Positions 22,166 through 34,043 of a stretch of DNA of 64,000 nt are shown here, piece by piece. Position 1 is the stretch's first letter, and every line of letters starts with the position of its first letter. Location of the stretch: assembly GCF_950295315.1 (NCBI RefSeq), contig NC_080166.1, positions 100,986,999-101,050,998 on the forward strand, given 5' to 3'. Position numbers and translations under genes: made by a program. Source of the stretch: Erinaceus europaeus. Taxonomy: Eukaryota; Chordata; Mammalia; Eulipotyphla; Erinaceidae. The notes beneath the pieces are model-generated. The model was not told where the DNA came from. It did no database searches and was given only the letters and a program-made list of their open reading frames with translations.

Positions 22166-23732
22166 TATTTTATTTTAGATGATTTAGGTTACATTACTTC
22201 AATGGGATATGGATTGACCATTTTATTGATTGGAAGGTTGGTCAAGGAAAGGCATAATCTTTGTAAGGATTAAACAGAAAGTAATATTTTGGGGTGGTCA
22301 CAATATAAATCATAAATTGAAAAGTTCAGTTTCTAAGCATTTAAAATACATAATATAAAAGCACAAAACATTCTATTCTACACACAATGTATGCATTCAG
22401 CCGTGATTCTCATAAATAGAGCAACAGGATTGAAAAAAAATACTGGAATTTTATCTCAACTGATTTTATATCACTTTTTTCCCCAATTCATTACTATTTT
22501 TTTATTAACTCTCAGCATGTATTAATTCACACAATTTCACCACTAAGTTCAATAGCAGGCATTGCATCATTCTGCTTATCTAGGCATTGAAACATATGGT
22601 AAGATGAATGCCATCTGGTGATAAGATCTGTGGATGAGAAACTTCTCTGGCACAGCACTTGTGGAATATTGGCTGCCGGGCTAAACAATATTAAGCTAAA
22701 CTATGTTTAAAATGCCCTGTTACTTGAATATTGAAGTACAGTATAACATTCAGCCTTATTAAAATTTGCTAACACAGAACACTGGAAAGCATTGGCCACA
22801 CATGACATAAACTGAAAGTGGGTCAATTTAGTTCTTACCAGTCTATTGCACAAAATTTCTATGGAAATTGTTGTTATTGTTGGTTAAATTCCAGTTATTC
22901 ATAATATCCATGAAATGGATAGGAAAATTTTCTGCATAATGTTCTTCAGAATAATAGCAAACTAGAGAGCATAAGGATAATTTTCTTAAGAAAGTAATTT
23001 CCAGAGAGTTATTTTTAGACAATGTAGACCTTGAGCTCATGAAAGTAAACACACACATGCAAAATACATTGATTTTGACAAACAATGAGAAAAATGCTGA
23101 CTACAAAATCATTTCCCATAATAAAAACATAGAATTACAATCTATTATTAAGTACAGACCATTCTCTGTATAGAAGTGTAATAACAGAAACTCATGCCAC
23201 TGAGAATTATGTCCTTGCTTTGCACAGTCCATGCAAACAAATTACTATAATATACTGCCTGTAACCCAATAGGCTAATATCTTGCTAAAGTCAATGACCT
23301 TTCCAGTCTAGGATGAAAAAACTCCTGGGAAATGAATTTCAATAAATTAGCTTAATACTGGAACATCTATAAACATGCACATGTCCAAGAAATTTCTTAA
23401 TACCCAAAATAGTTTTAAATTCCCTTTTGTCTATTTATATTTAGCATATTAATATCACTTTCTCTACCTGTTATGTTCACTCTAGTTTTATTCATGTGAT
23501 GCCTCATTCTTTTTCCCATACTACAAATATCTGAGTCTTTGTCCATGATAACATGTGCACCCAACTGAGTATGACATCACCCAGCCACAAATTCTCACAT
23601 ATCAAAGGGACTTTAACAAGCTGTTTGTGGACTTTACTTTTAGCTCATTAAATTTATGTTTCTCACTCTATCTGCACATCATCAACCCAGCTCAAAAATG
23701 ATTTACCATATTATCAGGTAAAATCTAAACAA
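22166..23732. other. Unique AT-rich DNA
   Basis: No recognised gene or repeat over about 1.5 kb. The 80-codon minus-strand open frame at 22843-23085 has no splice or homology support. Confidence 0.4.
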
Positions 23733-24020
23733 ACGAAAAGCAGTGACCTGGGAGATTAGTGGCTACTTTAAAACAAGATTTGCATGCAGAAGCTCGATAT
23801 GTTTATGCTAGAGTGATGCTCTGTTCTCTCTCTCTCTCTCATTCTTTCTGTTAGATAAATGAGTGAATGAATGAATATATAAATAAATGTTTTTTTTAAA
23901 TCTTAAAAAAAACTGGCAAGGCCTAACTATACAAGTGCAGTCTATGTTTCAAGTTAAATTTCATTTTGATGAGACCATGTGCTGACAAATTCACAGATCT
24001 ATGCAATTAATTCATAGGAA
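23733..24020 (+). mobile_element. SINE plus 105-bp flank (copy 2)
   Basis: 'gtgacctgggagattagtgg', 'gatttgcatgcagaagctcg', 'tttatgctagagtgatgctc', CT tract and an A-rich tail to about 23915, then 105 bp ('cagtctatgtttcaagtta', 'gacaaattcacagatctatg') shared with the reversed copy at 20403-20507. Confidence 0.7.
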
Positions 24021-24324
24021 CTGCTTTAGGTGAAACAACTCAATCTCAAAATACAAATGATTTTGTTTCAGCTGCTTAGTTACATAAATAACAATGTGCC
24101 TAGTTATATAAAATTTTTAAGAATGTAAAAGCATGCAAAGATATTTAGAACTGATTGAAAAATTGGTGACTAGCACAGAGCTGATTAAAAAACAATTATA
24201 GATACATATTAAAAGAATTTCAATAATAACTATCAGTGAAACTTTCACTGATCAATGATGTAGCCACCCTTCCCCCTCAGGCTGATCTCATTTAACATGA
24301 TTCCTTCATGTCCTTGCCTATTTT

Positions 24325-24490
24325 TTAAAATTTTATTTATTTATTCATCTATTGGATAGAGACAGACAGAAATTTCAATGAAATAGGATATACTGAGAGA
24401 GAGGGAGAGATAGAGTGTGAGGGAAAGAGAGAATGTGTATGAGGGAGAGAGACAGGCACAGAGCCACTTCACCATTCATCATACTCCAGG
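24325..24490 (-). mobile_element. SINE, antisense, partial
   Basis: 'tttatttatttattcatcta', 'tggatagagacagacagaaa', purine tract and 'gagccacttcaccattcatc'. Head missing. Confidence 0.6.
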
Positions 24491-24664
24491 ACAGATATTT
24501 TTTTCCAAGGTCTTAAGAAATGTTTCTTTGTTATAATTTTTATGATGTAAGACAAGCTTTGTTTCACAATATTCTACTTTATGAACAAATTCATATTGAC
24601 AGACTGCTACATGTTAATATTAACTCTACTGCTTATATTTATCTGACACTGGTATATATTAATG

Positions 24665-24893
24665 ATTTAACAGTTTATTTATTATTTTAATGAGAAAAAG
24701 AGAGAGAGAGAGATACAGAAAGAAAGACACAGAGAGAAAGCCTAGAGCAGAAGGAGAAAGAGAGAGAGACTTAAAGCACCATTCCAGCACTTGTGAAGCC
24801 TCCCCACTGCAGATAGGAGTTTAGGACTTGAACCCATGGCCTTCAAGCATGGTAATAGGTATGCTTTAGTGGATGTGCTACTACAGGGACCCT
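24665..24893 (-). mobile_element. SINE-B/G type, antisense
   Basis: 'gagaaaaagagagagagaga', 'caccattccagcacttgtga', 'gtttaggacttgaaccca' and 'gatgtgctactacagggac'. Confidence 0.65.
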
Positions 24894-24989
24894 AAATCAA
24901 TTGTGAAATGATAATTTTTATATATGTTACTTTTAAATCATTAAACATATGAAATGCATAGCAACACATATATAGAATTTAATACGTGT

Positions 24990-25675
24990 CACAGCATTAA
25001 TAATGAGAATGTCATACATCAGGAATAACAGCAACAACAAATAGTAGAGAGTTTGTGGAAACAAAGGAACCCTCCTGTACTGCTGGGGGGGGGGCAGTGT
25101 AAATTGGTCTAACCCCTGTGGAGAGCAGTCTGGAGAACACTCACAAGGCTAGAAATAATACCTTTCTTATGACCCAGAAAATCCTCTCCTAGGGATATAT
25201 AAGGAGTCAAACATACCTATCTAAAAAGACATGTGTATATATACATGTTTATAGCAGCACAGTTTGTAATAGCCAAAACCTGGAAGCAGCCCAGGTGTCC
25301 AACAGATGAGGGGCTAAGAAAATTGAATACTACTTCTCTATTAAGAATAATGAACTCACCTTCTTTGACCCATCTTGGATGGAGCTCGAAAAAATTGTGT
25401 TAAGTGAGATAAGCCAGAAAGAGAAAGCTGAGTATGAAATGATTCCACTTATAAACAGAAGTTGAAAAAGAATAGAAAGGGAAACACAAAGCAGAATTTG
25501 GACTGGATTTGGAGTATTGCACCAAACCAAAGGCTGTGGGGGGTAAGGGGTGGGTTGAGTAGATTTTAAGCTCATTTGTAGGAACGTGGACATAGGGACA
25601 CAGATCTATGGTGGTGGGAACTATGTCAATCTATGCTTCTATTAACCAGATAAATAAATAAAAGATTATTTGAAA
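24990..25675 (+). mobile_element. L1 3' end, 5'-truncated
   Basis: Covers the end of ORF2 ('gagaatgtcatacatcagga', 'agtttgtaatagccaaaacc', 'catcttggatggagctcgaa') and a 3' UTR with 'aaacacaaagcagaattt' and '(aaat)n' tail at about 25660. Numerous stops. Confidence 0.8.
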
Positions 25676-26051
25676 ATTAGGACTAGCTATGTAGAAAATC
25701 AGATCTGTGAACAGGCATATGAAAAGCTTTTCTGTATAGTGAGCTAACTGAAATAAGATACATACTGCTTTTCATTTGGATGCAACATGGCCATTTTGCA
25801 ATTTAATTGATTGCAGTAAAATAGAAAAATAGAAATAATTAGAAATAATTGCAACAGGGAATCTGGAACATACTATACAGAGAAAGGCATTTTTTATGCC
25901 TTTAGGATTTAACATTATGTAAAAATTTTATAATAGTTCAGTTTTAAACATTATTACCTGTGGACTGGATTAGGAAACTTAAATATAGAAATTACTCTCA
26001 TATTTTAAATGATTGAGACAAATGTACAATATATCTATTCAGATCTATTTT

Positions 26052-26340
26052 ATTTTTTTTAATATTTATTTTATTTATTTATTCCCTTTGTTGCCCTTGT
26101 TGTTTTATTGTTGTAGTTATTATTGTTGTTGTTGTCGTTGTTGGATAGGACAGAGAGAAATGGAGAGAGGAGGGGAAGACAGAGAGGAGGAGAGAAAGAT
26201 AGACACCTGCAGACCTGCTTCACCGCCTGTGAAGCGACTCCCCTGCAGGTGGGGAGCCGGGGCTCGAACCGGGATCCTTATGCCGGTCCTTGTGCTTTGC
26301 GCCACCTGCGCTTAACCCTCTGCTCTACAGCCCGACTCCC
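26052..26340 (-). mobile_element. SINE-A, antisense, young
   Basis: Complete copy with well-kept reversed box B 'ggggctcgaaccggg' and head 'ctacagcccgactccc'. Flanked by the perfect 13-bp repeat 'tcagatctatttt' (26039-26051 and 26341-26353), so insertion is recent. The apparent 89-100 codon proteins on both strands recur in every SINE-A and are not genes. Confidence 0.95.
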
Positions 26341-26606
26341 TCAGATCTATTTTCATAGCTTTAATAACACAATGGCTTTAATGCTATTTTGAAATATCTA
26401 TTTGTATTTCCAATTTTACCTATAACATTTTTCTTTATTTTGTTAGTGAAGGCAGCATTAATTTACTGTAGGAACAACCCACATTAGGGAAATTACAAGG
26501 ACTCTTGGTATGTGTTAAGGGCTTTGGTTCATGGCTTGTTAAACTTGATATTGTTCTTTGCTCTATTTTTGTGAGTTGTAATTTTAATTTTAAAAACAGG
26601 ATTGTT

Positions 26607-26885
26607 GGTAGTTGGGCGGTAGTGCAGCGGGTTAAGCACATGCAGTGTGAAACGCAAGGACCAGCGGAAGGATCTTGGTTCCAGCCCCAGGCTCCCCATC
26701 CATAGGGGAGTCTCCTCATAGGCAAAGAAACAGATCTGAAGGTGTCTTTCTCTCCCCCTCTCTGTATTCCCTTCCTGTCTCCATTTCTCTCTGTCATATA
26801 TAATAACAACATCAATAACAACAACAATAATAACTACAACAACAATAAAAAAAACAAAGGGCAACAAAAGGGAAAATAAATATAT
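26607..26885 (+). mobile_element. SINE-A
   Basis: 'gttgggcggtagtgcagcgg' head, 'ggttccagccccaggctccc', CT-rich body, 'aataacaacatcaataacaa' and 'gggcaacaaaagggaaaata' tail. Confidence 0.9.
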
Positions 26886-26895
26886 TTAAAAAATT

Positions 26896-27536
26896 TAAAA
26901 ATGTATTACTTTATGTTAAGTGAAATAAATCATAATGTCAATATTTTTAATCCTAAAAAACTATAATTATGTTCTTCACTCACATAAAGCAGTAAGTATT
27001 TATTCCAGAGAACATGTTGCATTAGAAATTTAGAACATGTGAGTGCAGGCTGATCATGAAAAAATCGCCAATGACAATCAGGATATGCCACTGTATAATT
27101 TTTATTTCAAAATGTGCAAACACAGTGACTATCATGTGATGTGTGTTTCAAAATGTTAAAAGCTCAAGATCTATATTCTAGTTTTCTCAATTTTTTTATA
27201 TTAAATAATATTGCAAATCTTTCTAATAAGGCTTCCCTACTAACATAATAATTTAAGTTAACATGGCACTAGAATTAAATTAAATATACCTCAGATTTAA
27301 TATAAATACAATCCTTTATCTTTAATTAATAGATAATATTTCAGATACTATAAGCATTAATAAATATCAGTGTCATTATTGTAAGAGATGTTATATGCAT
27401 CATAAGTAATATAAAATACTGTATATTAATATATAGCAATTCTCTTGACAAATTTTCTTTTAAAGATAATCTGTAAGAATGTTTTTATCACATAAAATTA
27501 TATCAAAGATATATTTATTTTTTATTTATTTCATTT
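26896..27536. other. Unique AT-rich DNA
   Basis: No recognised element. Confidence 0.4.
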
Positions 27537-27539
27537 TAA

Positions 27540-27810
27540 AAAGATTTTTTATTATTTATTTATTTGTTCCCTTTTGTTGCCCTTGTTTTATTGTTATAGT
27601 TATTGTTGTTGGATAGGAGAGAGAGAAATAGAAAGAGGAGGGGAAGACAGAGAAGGGGAGAGAAAGACAGACACCTGCAGACCTGCTTCACCCCTTGTGA
27701 AGCAACTCCACTGCAGGTGGGGAGCCGGGGCCTGGAAACCTGGATCCTTACTTTGGTGCTTGTGCTTTGCGCCACATGCGCTTAACCCGCTGTGCTACCG
27801 CCAGACTCCG
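27540..27810 (-). mobile_element. SINE-A, antisense
   Basis: 'tatttatttgttcccttttg', 'gagagagaaatagaaagagg', 'cttgtgaagcaactccac', 'gctgtgctaccgccagactc'. Confidence 0.9.
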
Positions 27811-27821
27811 TTTATTTTTTA

Positions 27822-27990
27822 TTTTATTTATTCCGCTTATATAGAGTCAGAGAAGATATTTAGAGGTAAGGGGGGATAAAGGGAAAGGGAGAAAGGGGGG
27901 AGGAGAGAGAGAGAGATGCAGACTGACTGACATACAGCACTATTTCACTGTTCATGAATCTGCTTCTGCAGTTGAGGAAAAATATAGAGT
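27822..27990 (-). mobile_element. SINE, antisense, partial
   Basis: 'attttatttattccgcttat', purine tract and 'cagcactatttcactgttca'. Head degenerate. Confidence 0.55.
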
Positions 27991-28640
27991 TCTTAAATAC
28001 CTTACAAAAACTACTGAGATTAATAGTGTAATTAATAATTTAAGCAGCCAAGTAAGAAAGCCCAGAAAAAATGTTAAGAATGCCATGAAATTTTATTTTA
28101 ATCTTAAGGTGATTTCTGGGTAAATTTAGATCAACACTATTGAATAATCCCTTCCAACAGTCATAAACGCCTCTGATGTACAGCTTTCACTTAAAGCACA
28201 CATCTATGTCAATGACTTTTTTTTTTTTATGGGGAAGGAGGTGGTCCAAAAAATGGGGAAAATGCAATAAGATAGAAAAAAGCTGAAAATTATAAACATG
28301 TTTGTTAATTACATTATCATTTCACATAGTTATAAGTTATGTAGAGAATACTGAATACCTTGTTATAAGTAGCATATTGTTAGTATCTATGAATAATCCA
28401 ATAAAATTATATGTGGTAAATATTTATCTTCCTATGTATCTATTTTTAAACTGTATTAAACATATATTAAATATTTATCTTGTATCTACAGATCACAAGG
28501 ATTCACATGTGTTTTCTTGAAATAAAATATTTTATTTATGAATCATGTTCTTCAATCTATAAAACTATTCAATGTTGACATACACTTGCTATCTAAAATA
28601 TAAATCTGTGAATTTAAATCTTTTTTTAAAATATAAGAAT
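27991..28640. other. Unique AT-rich DNA
   Basis: No recognised element. The 72-codon open frame at 28302-28520 is unsupported. Confidence 0.4.
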
Positions 28641-28644
28641 TTAA

Positions 28645-28775
28645 AAAATACATTCATTTGTTAATTTTATTGAACTAAAATTGACAATTCTGCAGTACAT
28701 GCAGTGTCTAGGATTGAATCTGGAACCTCACACATGCAATTCTTATGTTCTAACACTGAGTCACCTCAACAAAGA
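28645..28775 (-). mobile_element. SINE-C-like, antisense, old
   Basis: 'cagtacatgcagtgtctagg', 'attgaatctggaacctcaca' and 'ctaacactgagtcacctc' match reversed SINE-C. Confidence 0.5.
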
Positions 28776-29092
28776 GAAAAGTGAGATCATAATAACATCT
28801 TCTACCATGTCCAAAATATATTGACACAGTAAATTTTCTGATTTTTCTAGTTTTTTTGAAAATCTTGCTCAAACTTCATGTACTTTGTCATTAGTCAGTT
28901 TTGATTTTTCTATCTAAATAACAAGAGTTAAGATGAAATTTTCATTTAGTATTTATAGAAAAATCAAATTTGTATGAAATTTAAGTCTAACTGAATGTAT
29001 GAAAGTAATAAATTTCTATCACTAGCGTCAGTGATTATTACTGAATATATTATGTTGGTATAAATAATCATCTTGCTATTTGTACTTCAATT

Positions 29093-29109
29093 AAAAATAT
29101 CAGATGCTT
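29093..29109. repeat. L1 target-site duplication, left
   Basis: 17 bp, 'aaaaatatcagatgctt', preceded by 'tt', i.e. the TT|AAAA cut preferred by the L1 endonuclease. Identical copy at 34027-34043. Confidence 0.95.
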
Positions 29110-30249
29110 TGTGAGTCTGGCTAAAGGTTTGTCAATTTTATTTACTCTTTCGAAGAACCAACATTTACTTTCATTGATCTTTTGTATGGTTTTCCTATTC
29201 TCAATGTTATTTATTTCTGCACTAACTTTAGTAATTTCTGTCCTTCTGGTTGCTTTAGGATTCCTTTGTTGTTCTTCTTCTAGGTCTTTAAGATGTGCAA
29301 TTAGGCTGTTTATTTGTGCCTTTTCTTGTTTCCTAATGTGTGCTTGTATAGCTATGAACTTCCCTCTTAGGACTGCTTTAGCTGTGTCCCAAATATTTTG
29401 ATAGCTTGTGTCTTCATTTTCACTGAACTCTCGAAACATTTTGATTTCTTCCTTGATTTCCTCTTTGACCCAGAAGTTGTTAAGAAGTGTACTGTTGAGC
29501 TTCCACATTTTGGGACTGTTACTAATCTTTTGTTTATTGTTAAGTGTTAGTTTAATTCCACTGTGGTCTGAGAAGATGCTTGGGATGATTTCAGTGCTCT
29601 TGAATAGGCTGATGCTGTCTTTGTGGCCTAACAAATGGTCTATCCTTGAGAATGATCCATGTGGATTTGAGTAAAATGTGTATTCCAGTTTTTTGGGATG
29701 AATGACTCTGAAAATGTCCAATAGTTCTAGTTTATCTATCTCTTCATTTAGCTCCCTTATGTCTTTACTGGTTTTCTTCCTGGATGATCTGTCAAGTTGA
29801 GATAGTGGGGTGTTGAAGTCCCCTACTATGATTGTGTTACTGTTAATATATTGCTGTAGCTCTTTCAGTAGAAGTTTGATGTATTTAGATGGCTTCTCAT
29901 TGGGTGCATAGATATTAATAATTGTTAAATCCTCTTGATTGACTGATCCTCTGAGCATTAAGTAGTGTCCATTCCTATCTTTTTTAATCTTATCTATTTT
30001 AAAGTCTATCATGTCAGATATGAGAATAGCTGTTCCTGCCCTTTTTTGTGGGCCATTGGCTTGAATGATAGTTTTCCATCCTTTCACTTTAAGTCTGTGT
30101 TTGTCTTGTTGCGTTAGGTGAGTTTCCTGTAGACAACATATTGTTGGGTTGTGTTTTCTGATCCATCTTCCTACTCTGTGTCTTTTAATAGGTGAATTCA
30201 GGCCATTGACATTTATTGATATCAAAGATTGAAGATATTTTAACGCCAT
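29110..30249 (-). pseudogene. L1 ORF2 N-terminal part: APE-type endonuclease (inverted)
   Basis: About 380 codons open without a break. The AP-endonuclease-like domain nicks the target DNA to prime reverse transcription. Visible catalytic motifs: '[13 protein letters not shown]' (Asn), 'LQETHLT' (Glu), 'IYAPNEKP', 'VGDFNTPL' (Asp/Asn), 'SRIDHLLG' and 'SDHSGIKL' (Asp-His pair). The start codon at 30249 lies 56 bp after the ORF1 stop, the normal spacing between the two L1 ORFs. It is cut at the inversion border at 'KPLARLTK', before the RT domain. The remaining codons to 29068 are flanking DNA. Separated from its RT half, it cannot make a complete ORF2 protein. Confidence 0.92.
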
Positions 30250-30305
30250 TCTTGTAGAGTTTTAGAGTGTTTTGATATATGTCCTATTTGTGGTGGTCTG
30301 ACTAT

Positions 30306-30607
30306 TTATAGGAGACCTTTCAGAACTTCTTTCAGGGCAGGCTTGGTGATGGTTGCTTCCTTCAACTGTTGCTTGTCTGAGAAGGTTTTGATGTTTCCAT
30401 CTAGTCTGAATGACAATCTAGCAGGATATAGTATTCTTGGCTGAAAGCCTTTCTCATTGAGCACTCGATAGATATCTTGCCATTCTCTTCTGGCCCGTAG
30501 TGTTTGTATGGAGAAGTCTGCTGCTAATCTTATGGGTTTTCCTTTGTAGGTGACTCTTTGTTTTTCTCTTGCAGCCTTGAGGATCCTTTCTTTATCCTTA
30601 TTCCTTT
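30306..30607 (-). pseudogene. L1 ORF1 C-terminal domain (inverted)
   Basis: About 100 codons of the C-terminal domain of the L1 RNA-binding chaperone. Visible: '[17 protein letters not shown]', 'RREWQDIYRVLNEKG', 'ILYPARLSF'. It stops at 30306-30308, just upstream of ORF2 on the same strand. The N-terminal coiled coil and RRM are absent because the element is 5'-truncated at the inversion point. Confidence 0.9.
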
Positions 30608-30609
30608 CC

Positions 30610-33264
30610 AGGATAGTAAATGAAAGAGGAGAAATCACAACAGACACTGCAGAAATTCAACATATCATGCGAGGCTTCTATGAACAACTATATGCCACCA
30701 AGCTAGAGAACCTGGAAGAAATGGATGATTTCCTAGATACCTACCAACTTCCAAAACTAAGTAAAGAGGAAGTGGATAACACGAACAGGCCCATCACAGC
30801 TAATGAAATTGAAACAGTTATCAAAAATCTTCCCAAAAATAAAAGTCCTGGACCAGATGGTTTTACAAATGAATTCTACAAAACTTCCAAAGAAGAACTA
30901 ATACCTCTACTTTTAAAAGTCTTCCAGAAGATTGAAGACACTGGAATACTCCCTGCCAGCTTCTATGAAGCCAACATCACCCTGATACCAAAAGCAGACA
31001 GGGACACAACCAAAAAAGAAAACTACAGACCAATATCTCTGATGAACATAGATGCGAAAATATTGAACAAAATTCTAGCCAACCGGATACAGCAGTATAT
31101 AAAAAAAATTGTTCATCATGACCAAGTGGGGTTTATCCCAGGCATGCAAGGTTGGTTTAATATACGTAAATCAATCAATGTGATCCACCACATCAACAAA
31201 AGCAAGACCAAAAACCACATGGTCATATCAATAGATGCAGAGAAAGCCTTTGACAAAATACAACATCCCTTTATGATCAAAACACTACAAAAAATGGGAA
31301 TAGATGGAAAATTCCTGAAGATAGTTGAGTCTATATATAGCAAACCTATAGCCAACATCATACTCAATGGTGAAAAACTGGAAGCATTTCCCCTCAGATC
31401 AGGTACTAGACAGGGCTGCCCACTATCACCATTACTATTCAACATAGTGTTGAAAGTTCTTGCCATAGCAATCAGGCAGGAGCAAGGAATTAAAGGCATA
31501 CAGATTAGAAGAGAAGAAGTCAAACTCTCCTTATTTGCAGATGACATGATAGTATACATGGAAAAACCTAAGGAATCCAGCAAGAAGCTTTTGGAAATCA
31601 TCAGGCAATACAGTAATGTGTCAGGCTATAAAATTAACATTCAAAAGTCAGTGGCATTCCTCTATGCAAACACTAAGTTAGAAGAAATTGAAATCCAGAA
31701 ATCAGTTCCTTTTTCTATAGCAACAAAAACTATAAAATATCTAGGAGTACACCTAACCAAAGAAGTGAAAGACTTGTATACTGAAAATTATGAGTCACTA
31801 CTCAAAGAAATTGAAAAAGACACAAAGAAGTGGAAAGATATTCCATGTTCATGGGTTGGAAGAATTAACATCATCAAAATGAATATATTACCCAGAGCCA
31901 TCTACAAATTTAATGATATCCCCATCAAGATCCCAAGCACATTTTTTAGGAGAATAGAAAAAATGCTACAAATGTTTATCTGGAACCAGAAAAGACCTAG
32001 AATTGCCAAAACAATCTTGAGAAAAAAGAACAGAACCGGAGGCATCACACTGCCAGATCTCAAACTGTATTATAGGGCCATTGTCATCAAAACCGCTTGG
32101 TACTGGAACATGAACAGACACACTGACCAGTGGAATAGAATTGAGAGCCCAGAAATGAGGCCCCACATGTATGGACATCTAATCTTTGACAAAGGGGCTC
32201 AGACTATTACATGGGGAAAGCAGAGTCTCTTCAACAAATGGTGTTGGAAATAATGGGTTGAAACATGCAGAAGAATGAAACTGAATCACTGTATTTCACC
32301 AAATACAAAAGTAAATTCCAAGTGGATCAAGGACTTGGATGTTAGACCAGAAACTATCAGATACTTAGAGGAAAATATTGGCAGAACTTTTTTCCGCATA
32401 AATTTTAAAGACATTTTCAATGAAACGAATCCAATTACAAGGAAGACTAAGGCAAGTATAAACCTATGGGACTACATCAAATTAAAAAGCTTCTTCACAG
32501 CAAAAGAAACCACTACCCAAATCAAGAGACCCCTCACAGAATGGGAGAAGATCTTTACATGCCATACATCAGATAAGAGTTTAATAACCAACATATATAA
32601 AGAGCTTGCCAGACTCAACAACAAGACAACAAATAACCCCATCCAAAAATGGGGGGAGGACTTGGACAGAATATTCACCACAGAAGAGATCCAAAAGGCC
32701 GAGAAACACATGAAAAAATGCTCCAAGTCTCTGATTGTCAGAGAAATGCAAATCAAGACAACAATGAGATATCACTTCACTCCTGTGAGAATGTCATACA
32801 TCAGAAAAGGTAACAGCAGCAAATGCTAGAGAGGGTGTGGGGTCAAAGGAACCCTCCTGCACTGCTGGTGGGAATGTCAATTGGTCCAGCCTCTGTGGAG
32901 AACAGTCTGGAGAACTCTCAGAAGGCTAGAAATGGACCTACCCTATGACCCTGCAATTCCCCTTCTGGGGATATATCCTAAGGAACCCAACACATTCATC
33001 CAAAAAGATCTGTGTACACATATGTTCTTGGCAACACAATTTGTAATAGCCAAAACCTGGAAACAACCCAGGTGTCCAACAACAGATGAGTGGCTGAGCA
33101 AGTTGTGGTATATATACACAATGGAATACTACTCAGCTGTAAAAAATGGTGACTTCACCGTTTTCAGCCGATCTTGGATGGACCTTGAAAAAATCATGTT
33201 GAGTGAAATAAGTCAGAAACAGAAGGATGAATATGGGATGATCTCACTCTCAGGCCGAAGTTGA
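30610..33264 (+). pseudogene. L1 ORF2 RT and C-terminal part
   Basis: One continuous frame of 885 codons broken by only two in-frame stops, TAA at 32251-32253 and TAG at 32827-32829, and no frameshift. RT motifs: 'KSPGPDGF', '[11 protein letters not shown]', 'SIDAEKAFD' (motif A), '[14 protein letters not shown]' (motif B), 'FADDMIVY' (motif C). The C-terminal Cys-rich segment 'CWWECQLVQPLW' follows the second stop, then 'YPKEPN' and the end at 33262-33264. RT copies L1 RNA at the nick made by the endonuclease. With two stops it is dead, but damage is slight. Confidence 0.93.
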
Positions 33265-33445
33265 AAAACAAGATTAGAGAAGAAAACACAAGTCGAACCT
33301 GAAATGGAATTGGAGTATTACACCAAAGTAAAAGACTCTGGGGTGGGTGGGTGGGTGGGGAGAATACAGGTCCATGAAAAATGATGAATTCAATAGTGGG
33401 GGTTGTATTGTTAAATGGGAATCTGGGGATTGTTATGCATGTAAA
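33265..33445 (+). mobile_element. L1 3' UTR segment 'A'
   Basis: Follows the ORF2 stop directly: 'cacaagtcgaacctgaaat', 'gtattacaccaaagtaaaag', a GGGT repeat (33343-33359), 'gttatgcatgt' and then A14. No AATAAA precedes this A run. Confidence 0.8.
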
Positions 33446-33454
33446 AAAAAAAAA

Positions 33455-34026
33455 AAGTAGAAACGCAAAGCAGAAATTGACTGAGTTTGGAGTATGGCAC
33501 CAAAATAAGAAAGCAGAAGTACACTAGAGTTTGCAGTGAGTACCTCCCTAATACTTCCTCTCCACTTTTCCAAGCTTTGGGTCCAGGATTGCTCAACAAT
33601 TTGTTTGGCTTTGTATGTTAACTCTCTTTTCAGTCACCAGGTTCCAGATGCCATCAGGATGCCGGCCAGACTTCCCTGGATTGAAGACCCCACCAATATG
33701 TCCTGGAGCTCAGCTTCCCTAGAGCCCCACCCTACTAGGGAAAGAGAGAGGCAGACTGGGAGTATGGACCGACCAGTCAACGCAAATGTTCAGCGGGGAA
33801 GCAATTACAGAAGCCAGACCTTCCACCTTCTGCAACCCTCAATGACCCTGGGTCCATGCTCCCAGAGGGATAGAGAATAGGAAAGCTATCAGGGGAGGGG
33901 GTGGGATATGGAGATTGGATGGTGGGAATTGTGTGGAGTTGTACCCCTCCTACCCTATGGTTTTGTTAATTAATCCTTTCTTAAATTAAAAAAAAAAGAA
34001 AAAAAAATGAAGAAAAAAAAATAAAT
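33455..34026 (+). mobile_element. L1-type 3' module 'B', inside the L1 duplications
   Basis: Starts with an L1 3' UTR-like piece ('cgcaaagcagaaattgactg', 'gagtatggcaccaaa'), runs into 'agaagtacactagagtttgc' and ends with 'tttcttaaattaaaaaaa' next to the target duplication at 34027. Confidence 0.85.
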
Positions 34027-34043
34027 AAAAATATCAGATGCTT

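Larger units (their letters stand above)
29110..34026 (+). mobile_element. L1 insertion, 4.9 kb, 5'-inverted (twin priming)
   Basis: Bounded by perfect 17-bp target duplications. The right part (30608-34026) is the 3' half of L1 in + orientation. The left part (29110-30607) is the contiguous upstream segment in inverted orientation. At the join only about ten ORF2 codons are missing. This is the hallmark of twin priming during target-primed reverse transcription. The element contains the end of ORF1, all of ORF2 in two pieces, and two 3' UTR segments. Mutations are few, so insertion is recent. The parent family must be, or was lately, active. Confidence 0.95.

Noticed and set aside
26013..26392. 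Recurring 60-100 codon proteins with 'RHLQTCF' and 'ACEATPLQVGS' in many places, apparently a conserved family
   Set aside because: They are translations of SINE-A, which is strongly conserved between copies. The same peptides appear wherever a SINE-A lies.
31116..31601. 161-codon open frame on the minus strand of the L1
   Set aside because: Shadow of the intact L1 RT frame on the plus strand. The same shadow occurs at 63322-63753.
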